DNA of 64,000 nucleotides from Nocardia iowensis (lineage in GTDB: Bacteria; Actinomycetota; Actinomycetes; Mycobacteriales; Mycobacteriaceae), in NCBI RefSeq assembly GCF_019222765.1, contig NZ_CP078145.1, forward strand, positions 3,658,001-3,722,000, written 5' to 3'. The stretch's first letter is position 1, and every line of letters begins with the position of its first letter. Positions 8,384 through 17,487 of this stretch are shown here, one piece after another. The notes beneath the pieces are model-generated. The model saw only the letters and a list, made by a program, of their open reading frames with translations. It was not told the origin of the DNA and did not search any database. The position numbers and the translations under genes are program-made.

Positions 8384-9190
8384 ATGAAATCTATCCGCCC
8401 GCCGATCATCCTATTCGCCAGCATCATCGCCATAGTCATCGCCGTGTTCGCCTGGACTATCGGCCGCGACGCCGACACCGATGACACTCCCGATCATCCG
8501 AGCGGCACCACGATGCCAACCGAACGAACTTTCCCCGACCTCCCACCGAACGCTACATCGCAGCCGCCAACGACCGATCTTTTCGGATCGCGCCTCGAAG
8601 TGCCCGCTGAGGAATCCGGTGTCGCACTCCAGCAAAATCCTGCGGCTCGTCCGGATCCGTCCCGCCCTGACTACCTCACTGCTGCACCGGCGAATTTGCA
8701 GTGGCAACGAGGTTGGGGTGGCGCGGCGCTGCCGGTATCGGGCAGTGACGGCCCGACACGAATCCGGCACGGTGTCGCGAGCGGCTTCGCACGCACACCC
8801 CAAGGTGCGGCGCTGGCCGCACTAGACGCCCTCGGCCGAGCGCTAGCTGCACCGGACGGGACCTGGCAACAGGTGGTGGTTGAGCGGTACTACGGTGGCG
8901 GGCCCGCGCTGGTGTCGCGCTTCGCCCGTTCCCGCGAACACACCCCCAATTCCGCTCGCTACGTCGTCGTCCCCGAAGGCGTCCGCGTGCAACAGGGATA
9001 TCGCGACGATCTGGCAATCGTTCAGATCGCCAACCGAGCTGAGGGCAGCTACACCGCCGCGACCTGGCTGATGACGTGGATCGACGGGGATTGGCGTGTC
9101 CGAGTGTCAGATGACTTCGAAAAGCTCTGGGGCCCAGGGACATCGGTGCCAATACTGACTGGATTCGGGTCATGGAAGAGCCAGCCATGA
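8384..9190 (+). CDS. Membrane-anchored outer protein of the transfer operon
   Basis: 268 residues: a signal-anchor helix (IILFASIIAIVIAVFAWTIG), a long low-complexity linker to about residue 105, then the same domain as the protein at 7715 (GFARTPQGAALAALDALGRA, and TWLMTWIDGDWRVRVSDDFE near the end). It is a single-pass protein with its domain outside. The gene is 15 bases after its paralogue, and its stop overlaps the ATG of the TrbL-like gene (ATGA). The pair probably forms a heteromeric scaffold in the secretion channel. Confidence 0.65.
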   Translation: MKSIRPPIILFASIIAIVIAVFAWTIGRDADTDDTPDHPSGTTMPTERTFPDLPPNATSQPPTTDLFGSRLEVPAEESGVALQQNPAARPDPSRPDYLTAAPANLQWQRGWGGAALPVSGSDGPTRIRHGVASGFARTPQGAALAALDALGRALAAPDGTWQQVVVERYYGGGPALVSRFARSREHTPNSARYVVVPEGVRVQQGYRDDLAIVQIANRAEGSYTAATWLMTWIDGDWRVRVSDDFEKLWGPGTSVPILTGFGSWKSQP

Positions 9191-10623
9191 CCAGCCCCGA
9201 CCATCTCGGCAACTATGCGCGAACCGGCGAGCCTTTGCGCGCCCAGATTGAACTCCCCGGAGTCTGCGACCTCCCGCTAGGACCCCAGCAGGCGTGTGAA
9301 TCACTCGGAGAAGCGGTCACCGGCGCGGCGAGTTTGGTTTTCGAGGACATGGTGACCGCGTTAGGAAACGGCCTTGCGGGAGGTCTGCGGCTACTGATGA
9401 CGTGGTGGACTGCAATCCCATCACCCCAGCTGACATCCAGCGACGGGACCCCGGGAGCGGCATTGGTGGGGATCCGAGATTACACCAGCGGGTTGCAAGT
9501 TGTGCTGCTCACGGCCGGAATACTGTTCGCTGCGGCGCGTTTGGCGATGGCCAAACGCGGCGGAACCGCCGGCGAGGCGCAGGAATCGTTTCTGATGTTA
9601 GCGCGGGCCGTGTTCGCGTCCATGACCGTCGCAGCAGTGATCACCGCCGGAACTCGCGCCGGTGATCGCTTCGCGGCCTGGGTCATCTCAGATGCCAGCC
9701 GCGGCGACCTGAACAGCGCCGTCGGCAACTTGATCGAATTCGACCTCAAACAGGGCTCGAGTTTGGGATCGGGGCTACTGCTGGTGCTGTTTCTCCTGGG
9801 CATCATCAGCACGTTGGTACAGGTAGTGATGCTGGTCATCCGCCAAGCCTTGCTCATTCTCGTCGTCGCTGTGTTGCCCATAGCTGCCGCCGCGTCAGGA
9901 ACCGGGCCAGGCTCACAGAGCTATAAGAAGCTGTTGAGCTGGTCACTGGCATTCATGCTGTGGAAACCGGTGGGGGCGTTGGTGTATGCGTTGGCGTTCA
10001 CCGTGGCCGGGCGCGATCCGCAAGATCCACAACTCGTCCTGCTGGGGCTGATCCTTCTGGTGATGACCGTGGTCGTGCTGCCCGCGCTGATGCGACTAGT
10101 CGCACCCGCCGTTGCCACCCTCGGAGGCGGGGGAGGAGCTGGAGCAGCGATCGCGGGCGGGCTCGCGGGTGTCGCGATGGCGACAGCGGGCAGTGGTGGC
10201 CGCTCGGAAGGACGCAAGGTCGCCGAAGGCGAGAACTCACCAGGCGCAGGTGGAGGGCCGCCGCCATCGCCGCCACCGCCCGGCGGTGGAGGCGGGGGCG
10301 GGCGCCCGATGTCCGGCGGCTCCAGCGGCGACGGCGGTGGAGGAGCAGGGCCAGGCGGGGGGCCCGGGCCAGGCGGGGGTGGACCCTCGGGTGGCGGCGC
10401 GCCCCCGGCCGGAGGCGGCGGCGCAAAGACTCCCGATGCGACGAGCGCCGACCGTGGTGGTGCGGCGGTTGCCGCTGGAGCAGGACCAGCTGCGATGGCA
10501 GGGCAAGCGGTGAAATCCGCTGGCGAGCACTCGGTCTCCGCAGTTGAGGGGCAGGCGCGCGACGCCACCGAAAGCGGCGGGTTGGATCCGGATGCATTGG
10601 GTCCGGGGGAGGTGCGGCGATGA
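9187..10623 (+). CDS. TrbL/VirB6-like polytopic membrane protein with Gly/Pro tail
   Basis: 478 residues from the ATGA-coupled start at 9187. Residues about 45-315 hold five or six membrane helices (for example VVLLTAGILFAAARLAM and SLAFMLWKPVGALVYALAFT), the pattern of TrbL/VirB6 inner-membrane channel proteins. After about residue 320 the chain is a hydrophilic tail dominated by Gly and Pro, with runs such as PPSPPPPGGGGGGG. The 3' end overlaps the SCO6880-like gene by 4 bases. The tail should protrude from the membrane and may be the part that engages the DNA-protein substrate. Confidence 0.75.
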   Translation: MTSPDHLGNYARTGEPLRAQIELPGVCDLPLGPQQACESLGEAVTGAASLVFEDMVTALGNGLAGGLRLLMTWWTAIPSPQLTSSDGTPGAALVGIRDYTSGLQVVLLTAGILFAAARLAMAKRGGTAGEAQESFLMLARAVFASMTVAAVITAGTRAGDRFAAWVISDASRGDLNSAVGNLIEFDLKQGSSLGSGLLLVLFLLGIISTLVQVVMLVIRQALLILVVAVLPIAAAASGTGPGSQSYKKLLSWSLAFMLWKPVGALVYALAFTVAGRDPQDPQLVLLGLILLVMTVVVLPALMRLVAPAVATLGGGGGAGAAIAGGLAGVAMATAGSGGRSEGRKVAEGENSPGAGGGPPPSPPPPGGGGGGGRPMSGGSSGDGGGGAGPGGGPGPGGGGPSGGGAPPAGGGGAKTPDATSADRGGAAVAAGAGPAAMAGQAVKSAGEHSVSAVEGQARDATESGGLDPDALGPGEVRR

Positions 10624-12092
10624 CGGCACGGATGTATGGCCGCTGGGAACGCCCACGTAGCGCAGGCTTTTTCGGCCTGACCTGGGGTGTGTCGATGGCT
10701 GGTCTCGGGCTGATCATCACCATCATGGTCGGGTTCATGATCACCCGGTCGCTATCGGTGGCGGGGATGCTGATCGTGGTGTCCGCGGTGGTGTTCGTGC
10801 CGGTGGCGGTGACCCGAAATGGCCGCACTGGCTGGGAAATAGCGCTGCTGCGGGCCCAATTCGTCGCTGCGCGTTACCGGGGCGAGCACCTGTATCGGGC
10901 GGGCAGGTTTTCGAGGATCCCCGGCATCGCGAAACTGCCAGGGCTGCTGGCAGATTCGCAGCTTTCGGAGTACGAGACAGCAGGTGGTCGACGCTTCGGG
11001 ATGATCCATATCCGCCGCACCGATCACTACACGGTGGTAGTGCGGGTTGTTCCGCGCGGCAAAGAACTGGTCGACCAGTCCCAAATCGACTCCTGGATAG
11101 AGGGCTACGGCCATTTCCTTGCTGCGCAAGGCCGCGGCGGGGAAGTCGTCGCAGTCACCTCGGTGCTCGACAGTGTCGTCGAAACCCGGTTGCGGCAGGT
11201 GCGGGAGGTCGCGCGGCTCATACGCCCTGACGCACCCCGCTACGCGAAGGCTGTGATGCGTGAAGCTGCCGCCGACACCGGCAGCGTCGGGGTCCGGATC
11301 GAGGCCCGGATCGCGGTCACCTACCGCGCGATCGGCAAGGGCCGTATCCGCCGCGACGAGGCCGAGCAAGCCCGCGAGATCGGCCAACGCCTCCAGGGCG
11401 TGCTGTCCCAACTGGCGCGTGCGGGCCTGCCCGCAACACCGCTGCAGGCGTGGGAGGTCCTCGGACTGGTGCGCTCGCGCTATGACATAGCCTCCCAACG
11501 CGATTGCGAGGCCGCCGGCTCCGATATCACCAGCACCCAGTCGTGGGACAGCGTCGGGCCGATCGCGCATCAGGACCGGTGGGATCACTACGTCCACGAT
11601 GGGGCCCGCTCGATCACCTGGGAGATGGACGCCGCACCACGCGGCGCGGTCATGGAAACCGGGCTCGAGGAACTGCTGCGCCCCCGCGCGGACGTGCCAC
11701 GTAAACGGATCGCGATCGTCTACCGGCTGCACTCGGCCGCCGAGGCGACCACCCTGGTGGACTCCGATTTCCGCGACGCAGTCGCCGCCGAGCAAACCGA
11801 ACGCGGCATCGCCTCGGCCTCGGCACGGATCAGGGTCGGCAACACCGGCGCGGCGCGTGAGGAACAAGCCCGCGGAGCCGGGCTGACCCGGTTCGGGCTG
11901 TTGCTCACCGTGACCGATCACCTCGACGGTGACCTGCCGGGCATCGAGGCCTCGGTGAAAGGGATGGCGGCGGCATCACGACTCGGTGTGCGCCGCTGCT
12001 ACGGCAGCCAAGCCGCCGCGTTCGCCGCCAGCCTCGGTATCGGGCTGATCCTGCCCGAGCACGCCAGCATCTCCAAGCGGATCTCGGCATGA
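10620..12092 (+). CDS. SCO6880-family conjugation protein (VirB3/VirB4 N-terminal-like)
   Basis: 490 residues recognised as the SCO6880 family, a hallmark of actinobacterial type IV secretion loci. Two N-terminal helices span about residues 15-65 (MAGLGLIITIMVGFMI and MLIVVSAVVFVPVAV). A soluble body resembling the N-terminal, non-catalytic domain of VirB4/TraC follows; no Walker motif is visible. It is ATGA-coupled on both sides and directly precedes the ATPase gene. The usual VirB4 seems split here into this membrane-attached half and the following motor half. Confidence 0.85.
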   Translation: MTARMYGRWERPRSAGFFGLTWGVSMAGLGLIITIMVGFMITRSLSVAGMLIVVSAVVFVPVAVTRNGRTGWEIALLRAQFVAARYRGEHLYRAGRFSRIPGIAKLPGLLADSQLSEYETAGGRRFGMIHIRRTDHYTVVVRVVPRGKELVDQSQIDSWIEGYGHFLAAQGRGGEVVAVTSVLDSVVETRLRQVREVARLIRPDAPRYAKAVMREAAADTGSVGVRIEARIAVTYRAIGKGRIRRDEAEQAREIGQRLQGVLSQLARAGLPATPLQAWEVLGLVRSRYDIASQRDCEAAGSDITSTQSWDSVGPIAHQDRWDHYVHDGARSITWEMDAAPRGAVMETGLEELLRPRADVPRKRIAIVYRLHSAAEATTLVDSDFRDAVAAEQTERGIASASARIRVGNTGAAREEQARGAGLTRFGLLLTVTDHLDGDLPGIEASVKGMAAASRLGVRRCYGSQAAAFAASLGIGLILPEHASISKRISA

Positions 12093-13822
12093 CGAAGTCC
12101 AAGCAGCCCAACACGTCTCGTCCTATGCCTACCGAGCTCGTTGGCGGTGTGCGGGTGCTCAGTCCCGGGGCGCGCGCCGCAACCGAGGCGGCCGCCACCA
12201 CACCCGGTATCCCCGGGTGGCGGGCACGGCTGGCGATATCGAGCGATGATCACCGCCGGTCTACAGCGGCGCGCCGCACGGAGAGTTCGGGCCACGATGG
12301 CTTCGACCGATCGCTGGCACCGTTGACCGACCGCGGCTACCGCGGCATCGGTGGCGGTCGCGCCTCGGTAGTCCCCGCGACACCGGAATGGCGGGGAACC
12401 ACCGTCCAGGTCGCCGGCCTGTGGCCGTACGCGGTCGGTGCGAGCGCACCCACAGTCGGCACTCCAATCGGCACCCATTACATCACCGGTGGGCCGGTCC
12501 ATTTCGATCCGATGAGTTGGTTCCTGAAAGGGTTCCTCACCGCACCGATCGCCTTCGTGCTGGCGCTCAACGGTTTCGGAAAATCCAGCCTCATCCGGCG
12601 CCTGGTGACCGGCGCCGTTGCGGCCGGGCGCACCACGTTGTGTCTGGGTGATACCAAACCGGACTATCGGGACCTGGTGGTGGCACTCGGCGGCCAAGTC
12701 GTCGATGTCGGCTACGGCCACGGCACCCTCAACCCCCTCGATGTCGGCGCTCTCGGCGCCGTCGTCGCTCGGCTCACCGACCCCGATCAACGTCGCCAGA
12801 TCACCGCCCGCGTGGAAGCTGGACAGGTCAACATCGTCGCCGGCCTCATCGAACTCGTCCGCGGCGCGCGCGTCGCGGACTACGAAGAAGTCCTCCTCGC
12901 CGCCGGGTTGCGCGAACTCTACAACGCCACAACGACATTCAGTCACGATCGGCCACCAGTGCTCGCGGATCTGCTCGACGTGATCGCCGACGGCGGAGAC
13001 CGGTTGCGCGAATTCGTCGAAGAAGACGACGAGCCCAGCTACCGGGCGGCGACGAAGACACTGCGCCGTTCCCTGCGCGCGCTGGTGGAGGGGCCGTTCG
13101 GTGCGGTATTCAACGGCCAAACCACGACCCGCTTGGACCTCACCAGCCCGGCGATCTGCGTGGATGTGTCGCGTATCCCCGAAGGGGACACCAAGCTGCT
13201 GGCGGCGGTGCTGATGGTGTGCTGGTCGGACGGATTCGGCGCGGTCGCGGCCGCCCACGCCCTCGCCGATGCCGGACACGCACCACCACGCGCTTTTGAA
13301 GTCGTCATGGACGAGATCTGGCGGGTTCTCGGTGTCGGAGAGTTCATGGTCGACCGGGTCGATGCGCTGACCAGGCTGAACCGGCCGCTGGGCACCGGGC
13401 TGATCATGTGTTCCCACACGATCAAAGACCTCTCAGCGTTCGATTCCGTTGCCGCACAAGCGAAAGCACTCGGCTTCTTCGAAAGGTCCCGCGCGAAACT
13501 GATCGGCCCGGTCGGCCCGGAAGAGATCAACCGCATCCGTGCCGCGGTGGGCATTACTGAAACCGAGAAACTTCTGGTCACCTCGTGGGCGGCCCCACGA
13601 CCGCCCAGCGATGACGACCTGGACCCGTCCCGGCGTGAAACACCTCCTGGCACAGGGTGTTTCCTGCTCAAGGCCGGCGAATCCAACGAGCCCGGCATCC
13701 CGTTCCGCATGGTATTCACCCCTACAGAACGCGCCGCTGACGTGCACAACACCAACCGACGCTTCGACAACCTCCCCGGAACCACGCCCGACAAAGCGCC
13801 GGGGGAGTGTGGGATCTCATGA
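12089..13822 (+). CDS. VirB4/TraC-like conjugation ATPase
   Basis: 577 residues. The P-loop is at about residues 160-170 (LALNGFGKSSLIRRL); Walker B is EVVMDEIW at about residue 410. The middle part (DYRDLVVALGGQVVDVGYGH and GTLNPLD) is typical of VirB4/TraC-type motors. There is no membrane helix, so it is a cytoplasmic ATPase that should dock on the SCO6880-like partner encoded just upstream and power channel assembly or DNA transfer. The ATG overlaps the upstream stop (ATGA). Confidence 0.85.
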   Translation: MTKSKQPNTSRPMPTELVGGVRVLSPGARAATEAAATTPGIPGWRARLAISSDDHRRSTAARRTESSGHDGFDRSLAPLTDRGYRGIGGGRASVVPATPEWRGTTVQVAGLWPYAVGASAPTVGTPIGTHYITGGPVHFDPMSWFLKGFLTAPIAFVLALNGFGKSSLIRRLVTGAVAAGRTTLCLGDTKPDYRDLVVALGGQVVDVGYGHGTLNPLDVGALGAVVARLTDPDQRRQITARVEAGQVNIVAGLIELVRGARVADYEEVLLAAGLRELYNATTTFSHDRPPVLADLLDVIADGGDRLREFVEEDDEPSYRAATKTLRRSLRALVEGPFGAVFNGQTTTRLDLTSPAICVDVSRIPEGDTKLLAAVLMVCWSDGFGAVAAAHALADAGHAPPRAFEVVMDEIWRVLGVGEFMVDRVDALTRLNRPLGTGLIMCSHTIKDLSAFDSVAAQAKALGFFERSRAKLIGPVGPEEINRIRAAVGITETEKLLVTSWAAPRPPSDDDLDPSRRETPPGTGCFLLKAGESNEPGIPFRMVFTPTERAADVHNTNRRFDNLPGTTPDKAPGECGIS

Positions 13823-13874
13823 CTGAGCTCGACTGTCTCAGTAATAAATCTCTGTCTGTTCGTTTCCGAATGCG

Positions 13875-14117
13875 GTGGCGCGATTCCGGGTCGGCGTACC
13901 GGATGGAGTACCTACCGGGATCTGCGCACATCCAGCACGCGGGCAACCGCCACCAGCCGACTTCACAACCACCGTGCACGACGGGACCGTCGGCCGCGTG
14001 CCAGCGCAATGGCTCCTACACACGTGCGAGGACAGCCACAGGCTCGTGCACGGGGCCGGACGCCGGTTCCGCAGCGAACGACCATCACAGCTGTTACCAC
14101 CCGAAAGGCTTGTCTGA
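13875..14117 (+). CDS. Possible 80-residue protein of unknown function
   Basis: This short frame from a GTG fills the 296-base gap after the ATPase. Its stop lies one base before the ATG at 14119 (TGACATG), as for other mini-ORFs in this array. The translation (FRVGVPDGVPTGICAHP near the start, PAQWLLHTCEDSHRL in the middle) looks more protein-like than the overlapping frame, which is open from an ATGA at 13819 into the next gene. No ribosome binding site is obvious, so this is tentative. Confidence 0.35.
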   Translation: MARFRVGVPDGVPTGICAHPARGQPPPADFTTTVHDGTVGRVPAQWLLHTCEDSHRLVHGAGRRFRSERPSQLLPPERLV

Positions 14118-14118
14118 C

Positions 14119-14877
14119 ATGACTATCGATTCGATCAGCACCCGCAGACCGGATCTGTCCGCGGCCACCCTCGACGCACCTGCGGCCGACATCGACCTGA
14201 TGCCGATGAGTGATCGGCTCGAGTTCCTGCGCTGCCTCAGCGACATTCATGGCGCTGCGCTCGGCGGCGCCGACTCCTGGCGCAGGCTCGAGGGGGTGGT
14301 CCAATTCTTCGGTAACGCCGGTCTCGGGGAACCTGGCAGCTGGCTCTCGCGTGTCAACGCGACAGTTCTTGAGGCCGTGGAGCGGGGAATCGCCATTGCA
14401 ATCGACCCGGGAGCCGACGACTTCGGCAATCCGGGTGCGCGGGCATGGGCCGACTATCTGGCATTGGTCGCCGTAACACCGGAACCGAATGCGGTCGCGC
14501 GAGCGTGGAGTTGGGCGCGGCGGGTGTCTGTCGACCAGGGGAAGCGGTGGGCACAGGGACACGGCGTCGAGCCGACTCCGGTGGAGACGCGGTTCCTACT
14601 GATCGCTGATCTCGGCAACTTTGCCGTGGCCAACCGCGCGGCGGTCGACATCGCGGTCACCTACGCCGGACTGCTCGGCCCCAGCCTGGCCGACATCGAC
14701 CACCGCGGGATCGATCGGCTCTTCGACCTGGGCGACGCGGAGGCGACGCGGCGCGGATGCGAAATCGCCTACGCCGCCGCAATCATCGACCCGCGAGCAA
14801 CCTGCGACCGGCAAGAGCATCGGCTGCTGCCGGTGTTGGGGGCGATGCTCGACATGCTCGCGGGACACCACTCATGA
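14119..14877 (+). CDS. Hypothetical helical protein of the transfer array
   Basis: 252 residues from the ATG at 14119; the same frame is open upstream to 13819, but the extra part has an implausible composition. The product is predicted soluble and helix-rich (LEFLRCLSDIHGAALG, RAWADYLALVAVTPEPNAVA). It has no membrane helix and no motif I recognise. It lacks the GxPxxWIxxxRxxGxxG motif of the array's repeated family, so I do not count it as a member. It is ATGA-coupled to the 81-residue ORF that follows. Confidence 0.65.
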   Translation: MTIDSISTRRPDLSAATLDAPAADIDLMPMSDRLEFLRCLSDIHGAALGGADSWRRLEGVVQFFGNAGLGEPGSWLSRVNATVLEAVERGIAIAIDPGADDFGNPGARAWADYLALVAVTPEPNAVARAWSWARRVSVDQGKRWAQGHGVEPTPVETRFLLIADLGNFAVANRAAVDIAVTYAGLLGPSLADIDHRGIDRLFDLGDAEATRRGCEIAYAAAIIDPRATCDRQEHRLLPVLGAMLDMLAGHHS

Positions 14878-15119
14878 GCCAGGACACGAACCCCACGCGC
14901 AACCTGCCCGTTCCGGCGGACAGGTACGGGCGGGACTCGCCCCAACCGCAGGACCCCCGGGCGGTGACCGGTAGATGCGTCAAATTCGGTAGAAAGCGAC
15001 CAACCGACCAGACGGCAACATGCAAAACCATTGAGAAAAGCCATGTTTCGCTCCCGTCGCATCGACCGGACCGAAACGAAATGGCGAGAACCCACCACGG
15101 GATGGGTGCGTCAGAGTGA
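14874..15119 (+). CDS. Small basic protein translationally coupled on both sides
   Basis: 81 residues. The ATG overlaps the previous stop (ATGA) and its own stop overlaps the next GTG (GTGA), so the ORF fits the gap exactly. The product is basic and Pro/Thr-rich (for example GRCVKFGRKRPTDQTATCK) with no recognised domain. The exact double coupling is the main evidence that ribosomes traverse it. It may be a real small protein or a translational relay. Confidence 0.5.
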   Translation: MSQDTNPTRNLPVPADRYGRDSPQPQDPRAVTGRCVKFGRKRPTDQTATCKTIEKSHVSLPSHRPDRNEMARTHHGMGASE

Positions 15120-16108
15120 CTTCGAATGCTGACCGTGACCGAGTGGCGACGCAATTGTTCCTGCGGCGAGGCCAATTCCGGTCGCAGGAGCCGACCTTTG
15201 CGGCAGTGCGAGTCGATGCGATCGATAGCGACGTGGGGTCGGCCTTGCGGACGATCAACTACTTGGCTGGCACGGCAGAGCTTCTTAGAGGTCGGATGGG
15301 TGCTCTCAGTGCCGCGGCCGAGCAACTCCTCGCCGACGTCGATTGGGGCCGTGACCGCATCGAACGCGACGCTGTGGCGGACAACATTCCACCGGAATGG
15401 ATCAACTACGCACGAGGCCTGGGTGAGCGTGGTGTGCGTATGCGCCCCGATCACATGTTGCCGACTCCGTGGGTCGATCACCGGGCGCGGCTGGTGCGCA
15501 GTATCGGTGCCGACATCGAGCGGTTGACGACCATGGCCTCGGCATGTGCTGTTCGGGCCTACCGCAGCGGTGCAGCCGGTGCTCTAGACGAGGCAGCGAT
15601 CCCAGATCAGTTGGAGCACAACATGAGAGCCATCTGGGCCTGCGCGGCCCGCACCGCCGAAGCGATCGGTGCGGACAGCGACGAGTGCCGCCAGTTGTGG
15701 CATGTACCGCAAGATCGATGGCGCAGCGACATCGGCCTGCACCTGAATACCGAACCGGCCGAGTTCAACCGGCGGTGGTCGGTCTACACCGACCCTGACG
15801 TCGCCGCTCACGTCGGTGCATTTGTTGAGAACCTCTCGCTGTACGCCGAACTCGCGTCCCGGCCAGGTTCGCCGGCTGACAGCCATACCGGCATGCGGCC
15901 ACCGATGCCGTCGGTGTGGTTGACCGCTGCTGTCCGTGCGCTGAAAGCCGCTCTCGATACCAGCTCAGCCGACGCCCACACGGGCGATGACCTCGTCCTC
16001 GACGCCGTCGAGAACACCGAACCCGAATGGGAACCGCAACCCGACACCGCCATGGAACAGGACGGGTCCTTTCCGCCCAGCACCAACGATCACGGGCCGG
16101 ACCCGTAG
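15116..16108 (+). CDS. Transfer-array repeated family protein, member 1
   Basis: 330 residues, GTG start coupled to the ORF before. It carries the three landmarks of the repeated family: NIPPEWINYARGLGERGVRM (motif A), IGADIERLTTMASACAVRAY (motif B) and LEHNMRAIWACAARTAEAIG followed by a spaced Trp pair (motif C). It has no signal peptide or membrane helix. The C-terminus is acidic and ends NDHGPDP; the sequence DHGPDP occurs again inside the protein at 27095. Function unknown; the family occurs here only among conjugation genes. Confidence 0.75.
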   Translation: MTSNADRDRVATQLFLRRGQFRSQEPTFAAVRVDAIDSDVGSALRTINYLAGTAELLRGRMGALSAAAEQLLADVDWGRDRIERDAVADNIPPEWINYARGLGERGVRMRPDHMLPTPWVDHRARLVRSIGADIERLTTMASACAVRAYRSGAAGALDEAAIPDQLEHNMRAIWACAARTAEAIGADSDECRQLWHVPQDRWRSDIGLHLNTEPAEFNRRWSVYTDPDVAAHVGAFVENLSLYAELASRPGSPADSHTGMRPPMPSVWLTAAVRALKAALDTSSADAHTGDDLVLDAVENTEPEWEPQPDTAMEQDGSFPPSTNDHGPDP

Positions 16109-16124
16109 GCGCAGGAGGACACGA

Positions 16125-16262
16125 ATGTTTGCGCCGCACTCCACGCCTCTCACAGACCCGAAGCCGATGGCTCCGGAGTCCCCGGACGGCCCCTCCAGCG
16201 TCGGTGACGGCCCGAAATACCAAGTGCTGCAGCAATTACGGAAGGAAACGTGTGATGGCTGA
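16125..16262 (+). CDS. 45-residue mini-ORF with strong ribosome binding site
   Basis: The ATG at 16125 has GCAGGAGGAC (16111-16120) just upstream, one of the better Shine-Dalgarno sequences in the array. The product is Pro-rich, starting MFAPHSTPLTDPKP and ending LQQLRKETCDG. The frame ends 8 bases inside the next gene, so translation of that gene is probably coupled to it. No domain is recognised. Confidence 0.5.
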   Translation: MFAPHSTPLTDPKPMAPESPDGPSSVGDGPKYQVLQQLRKETCDG

Positions 16263-17223
16263 CCATGAAGTACACGCCCCACCCTCTCAGCTCGCCGGGT
16301 GGAAAGCGCGGATGCTGAACCGAATTGCGGACCTCGCAGCTCGCCACACACTTGTCCTGCACGAGGGTTATCCGCTCTACCGGCACAGTGACGGCCGCGG
16401 GGCAGTGGCGATCGAGGCCTGGCGCTCCCGGCTGCGTGATCTCGACACAATCCGCGGCGAACTCGAAATCCGTGCCGAGTTGGTCGGCGTGCATACCGAG
16501 TTGATCGACGCGGCACGAGATGCCGGGGAACGGGGGGAGCACTGGAGCGACCGTGTGAGCTCCCCGCCCACTGTGCGAGATGACAATCCGGGTCGCGCAC
16601 CACTGCTCGATGCGATCGCAGAGGATATGTGGACTCTCGAGCACATGGCCGCAGTCGTTGTCGCGCGTCAATACCGCGACAACAAGGGGGCGGGTTTCAC
16701 CCTCGACCCCCAGACGCGGCAGCAGTACGAGCGCAACATGATCGCGGTCTGGGAACGTATCAACACCACCGCCGCGGCGGCCGAGCTGACTGAAGCCGAG
16801 CAAGCAGAGATCTGGCACCGCGACCAGGATGGCTGGCTTCGGGTGTTCTCGCGCACCGTGTACGGCTACGGCGATCGCGCCCTCGAGGAGCGCTGGCACG
16901 CATACGCCTGGCCGGGGATCGAGTGGGACGCCCATCGTGCGAGCACCAACCTCCCGGCCGACCGAGTCCAGCTCATCGAGTCCAGCGTGCAGGCCCCTTG
17001 GCCGGGCGTGCTCATCGACCGAGCCGCCCACGCCATGGCGGTCGATATAGCCAACAAGGCGCGATTCGATCCATCCATCTCCGGGAAGAAAGCCCTCAAC
17101 TACCCGACCGCGACCCGCGCGAACTCGCTCGACGGCACCGATGCGGCGAGTTGGGGAAGCGAGCCCGTCGGCGAATCACTCACACGCCCACCGGGATTCG
17201 ACACCTCAGCCGAGCCCGAATGA
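16255..17223 (+). CDS. Transfer-array repeated family protein, member 2
   Basis: 322 residues from the ATG at 16255 (GGAAGGA lies upstream). Motif A is degenerate at its Trp (GVHTELIDAARDAGERGEHW). Motif B is strong (IAEDMWTLEHMAAVVVARQY), as is motif C (QYERNMIAVWERINTTAAAA, then EIWHRDQDGW). It is most similar to member 5 at 24919, sharing WTLEHMA/WQLEHMA and a late LxERWxxYxWxGxE segment. Soluble, acidic tail ending TSAEPE. Function unknown. Confidence 0.75.
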   Translation: MADHEVHAPPSQLAGWKARMLNRIADLAARHTLVLHEGYPLYRHSDGRGAVAIEAWRSRLRDLDTIRGELEIRAELVGVHTELIDAARDAGERGEHWSDRVSSPPTVRDDNPGRAPLLDAIAEDMWTLEHMAAVVVARQYRDNKGAGFTLDPQTRQQYERNMIAVWERINTTAAAAELTEAEQAEIWHRDQDGWLRVFSRTVYGYGDRALEERWHAYAWPGIEWDAHRASTNLPADRVQLIESSVQAPWPGVLIDRAAHAMAVDIANKARFDPSISGKKALNYPTATRANSLDGTDAASWGSEPVGESLTRPPGFDTSAEPE

Positions 17224-17487
17224 CGAGGCCGACACGCGATGACGATTGCAATCACCCACCGATCAGCCGCCGTCCTTCCTGCCCGGGACTCGCCGCGGCC
17301 CTGCGCTTGGACCAAGCGACTACCGGGCTTCCGACGGCCTGCATCCAGGTATCAACAAACCCCGATGCCCGGCGAAGCACGCGACCCATGACGCGCTGCG
17401 CCTTAAAACCGCTGAGACAAAACATGATTTGCCCGCCGAATCACGTCCAGGGGTGGACGCAATGGAGAGAACCGTTGGTGAACATCT

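Noticed and set aside
9921..10568. Pro/Ala-rich minus-strand frame opposite the Gly-rich tail
   Set aside because: The composition is simply the complement of the Gly/Pro-coding repeat.
11999..13417. Long minus-strand open frame opposite the VirB4-like ATPase
   Set aside because: A mirror frame of a high-GC gene; the + strand carries clear Walker motifs.
17224..17487. Possible small genes before the cell-wall hydrolase
   Set aside because: Three frames are open, none with a ribosome binding site, protein-like composition or exact coupling to the downstream start.
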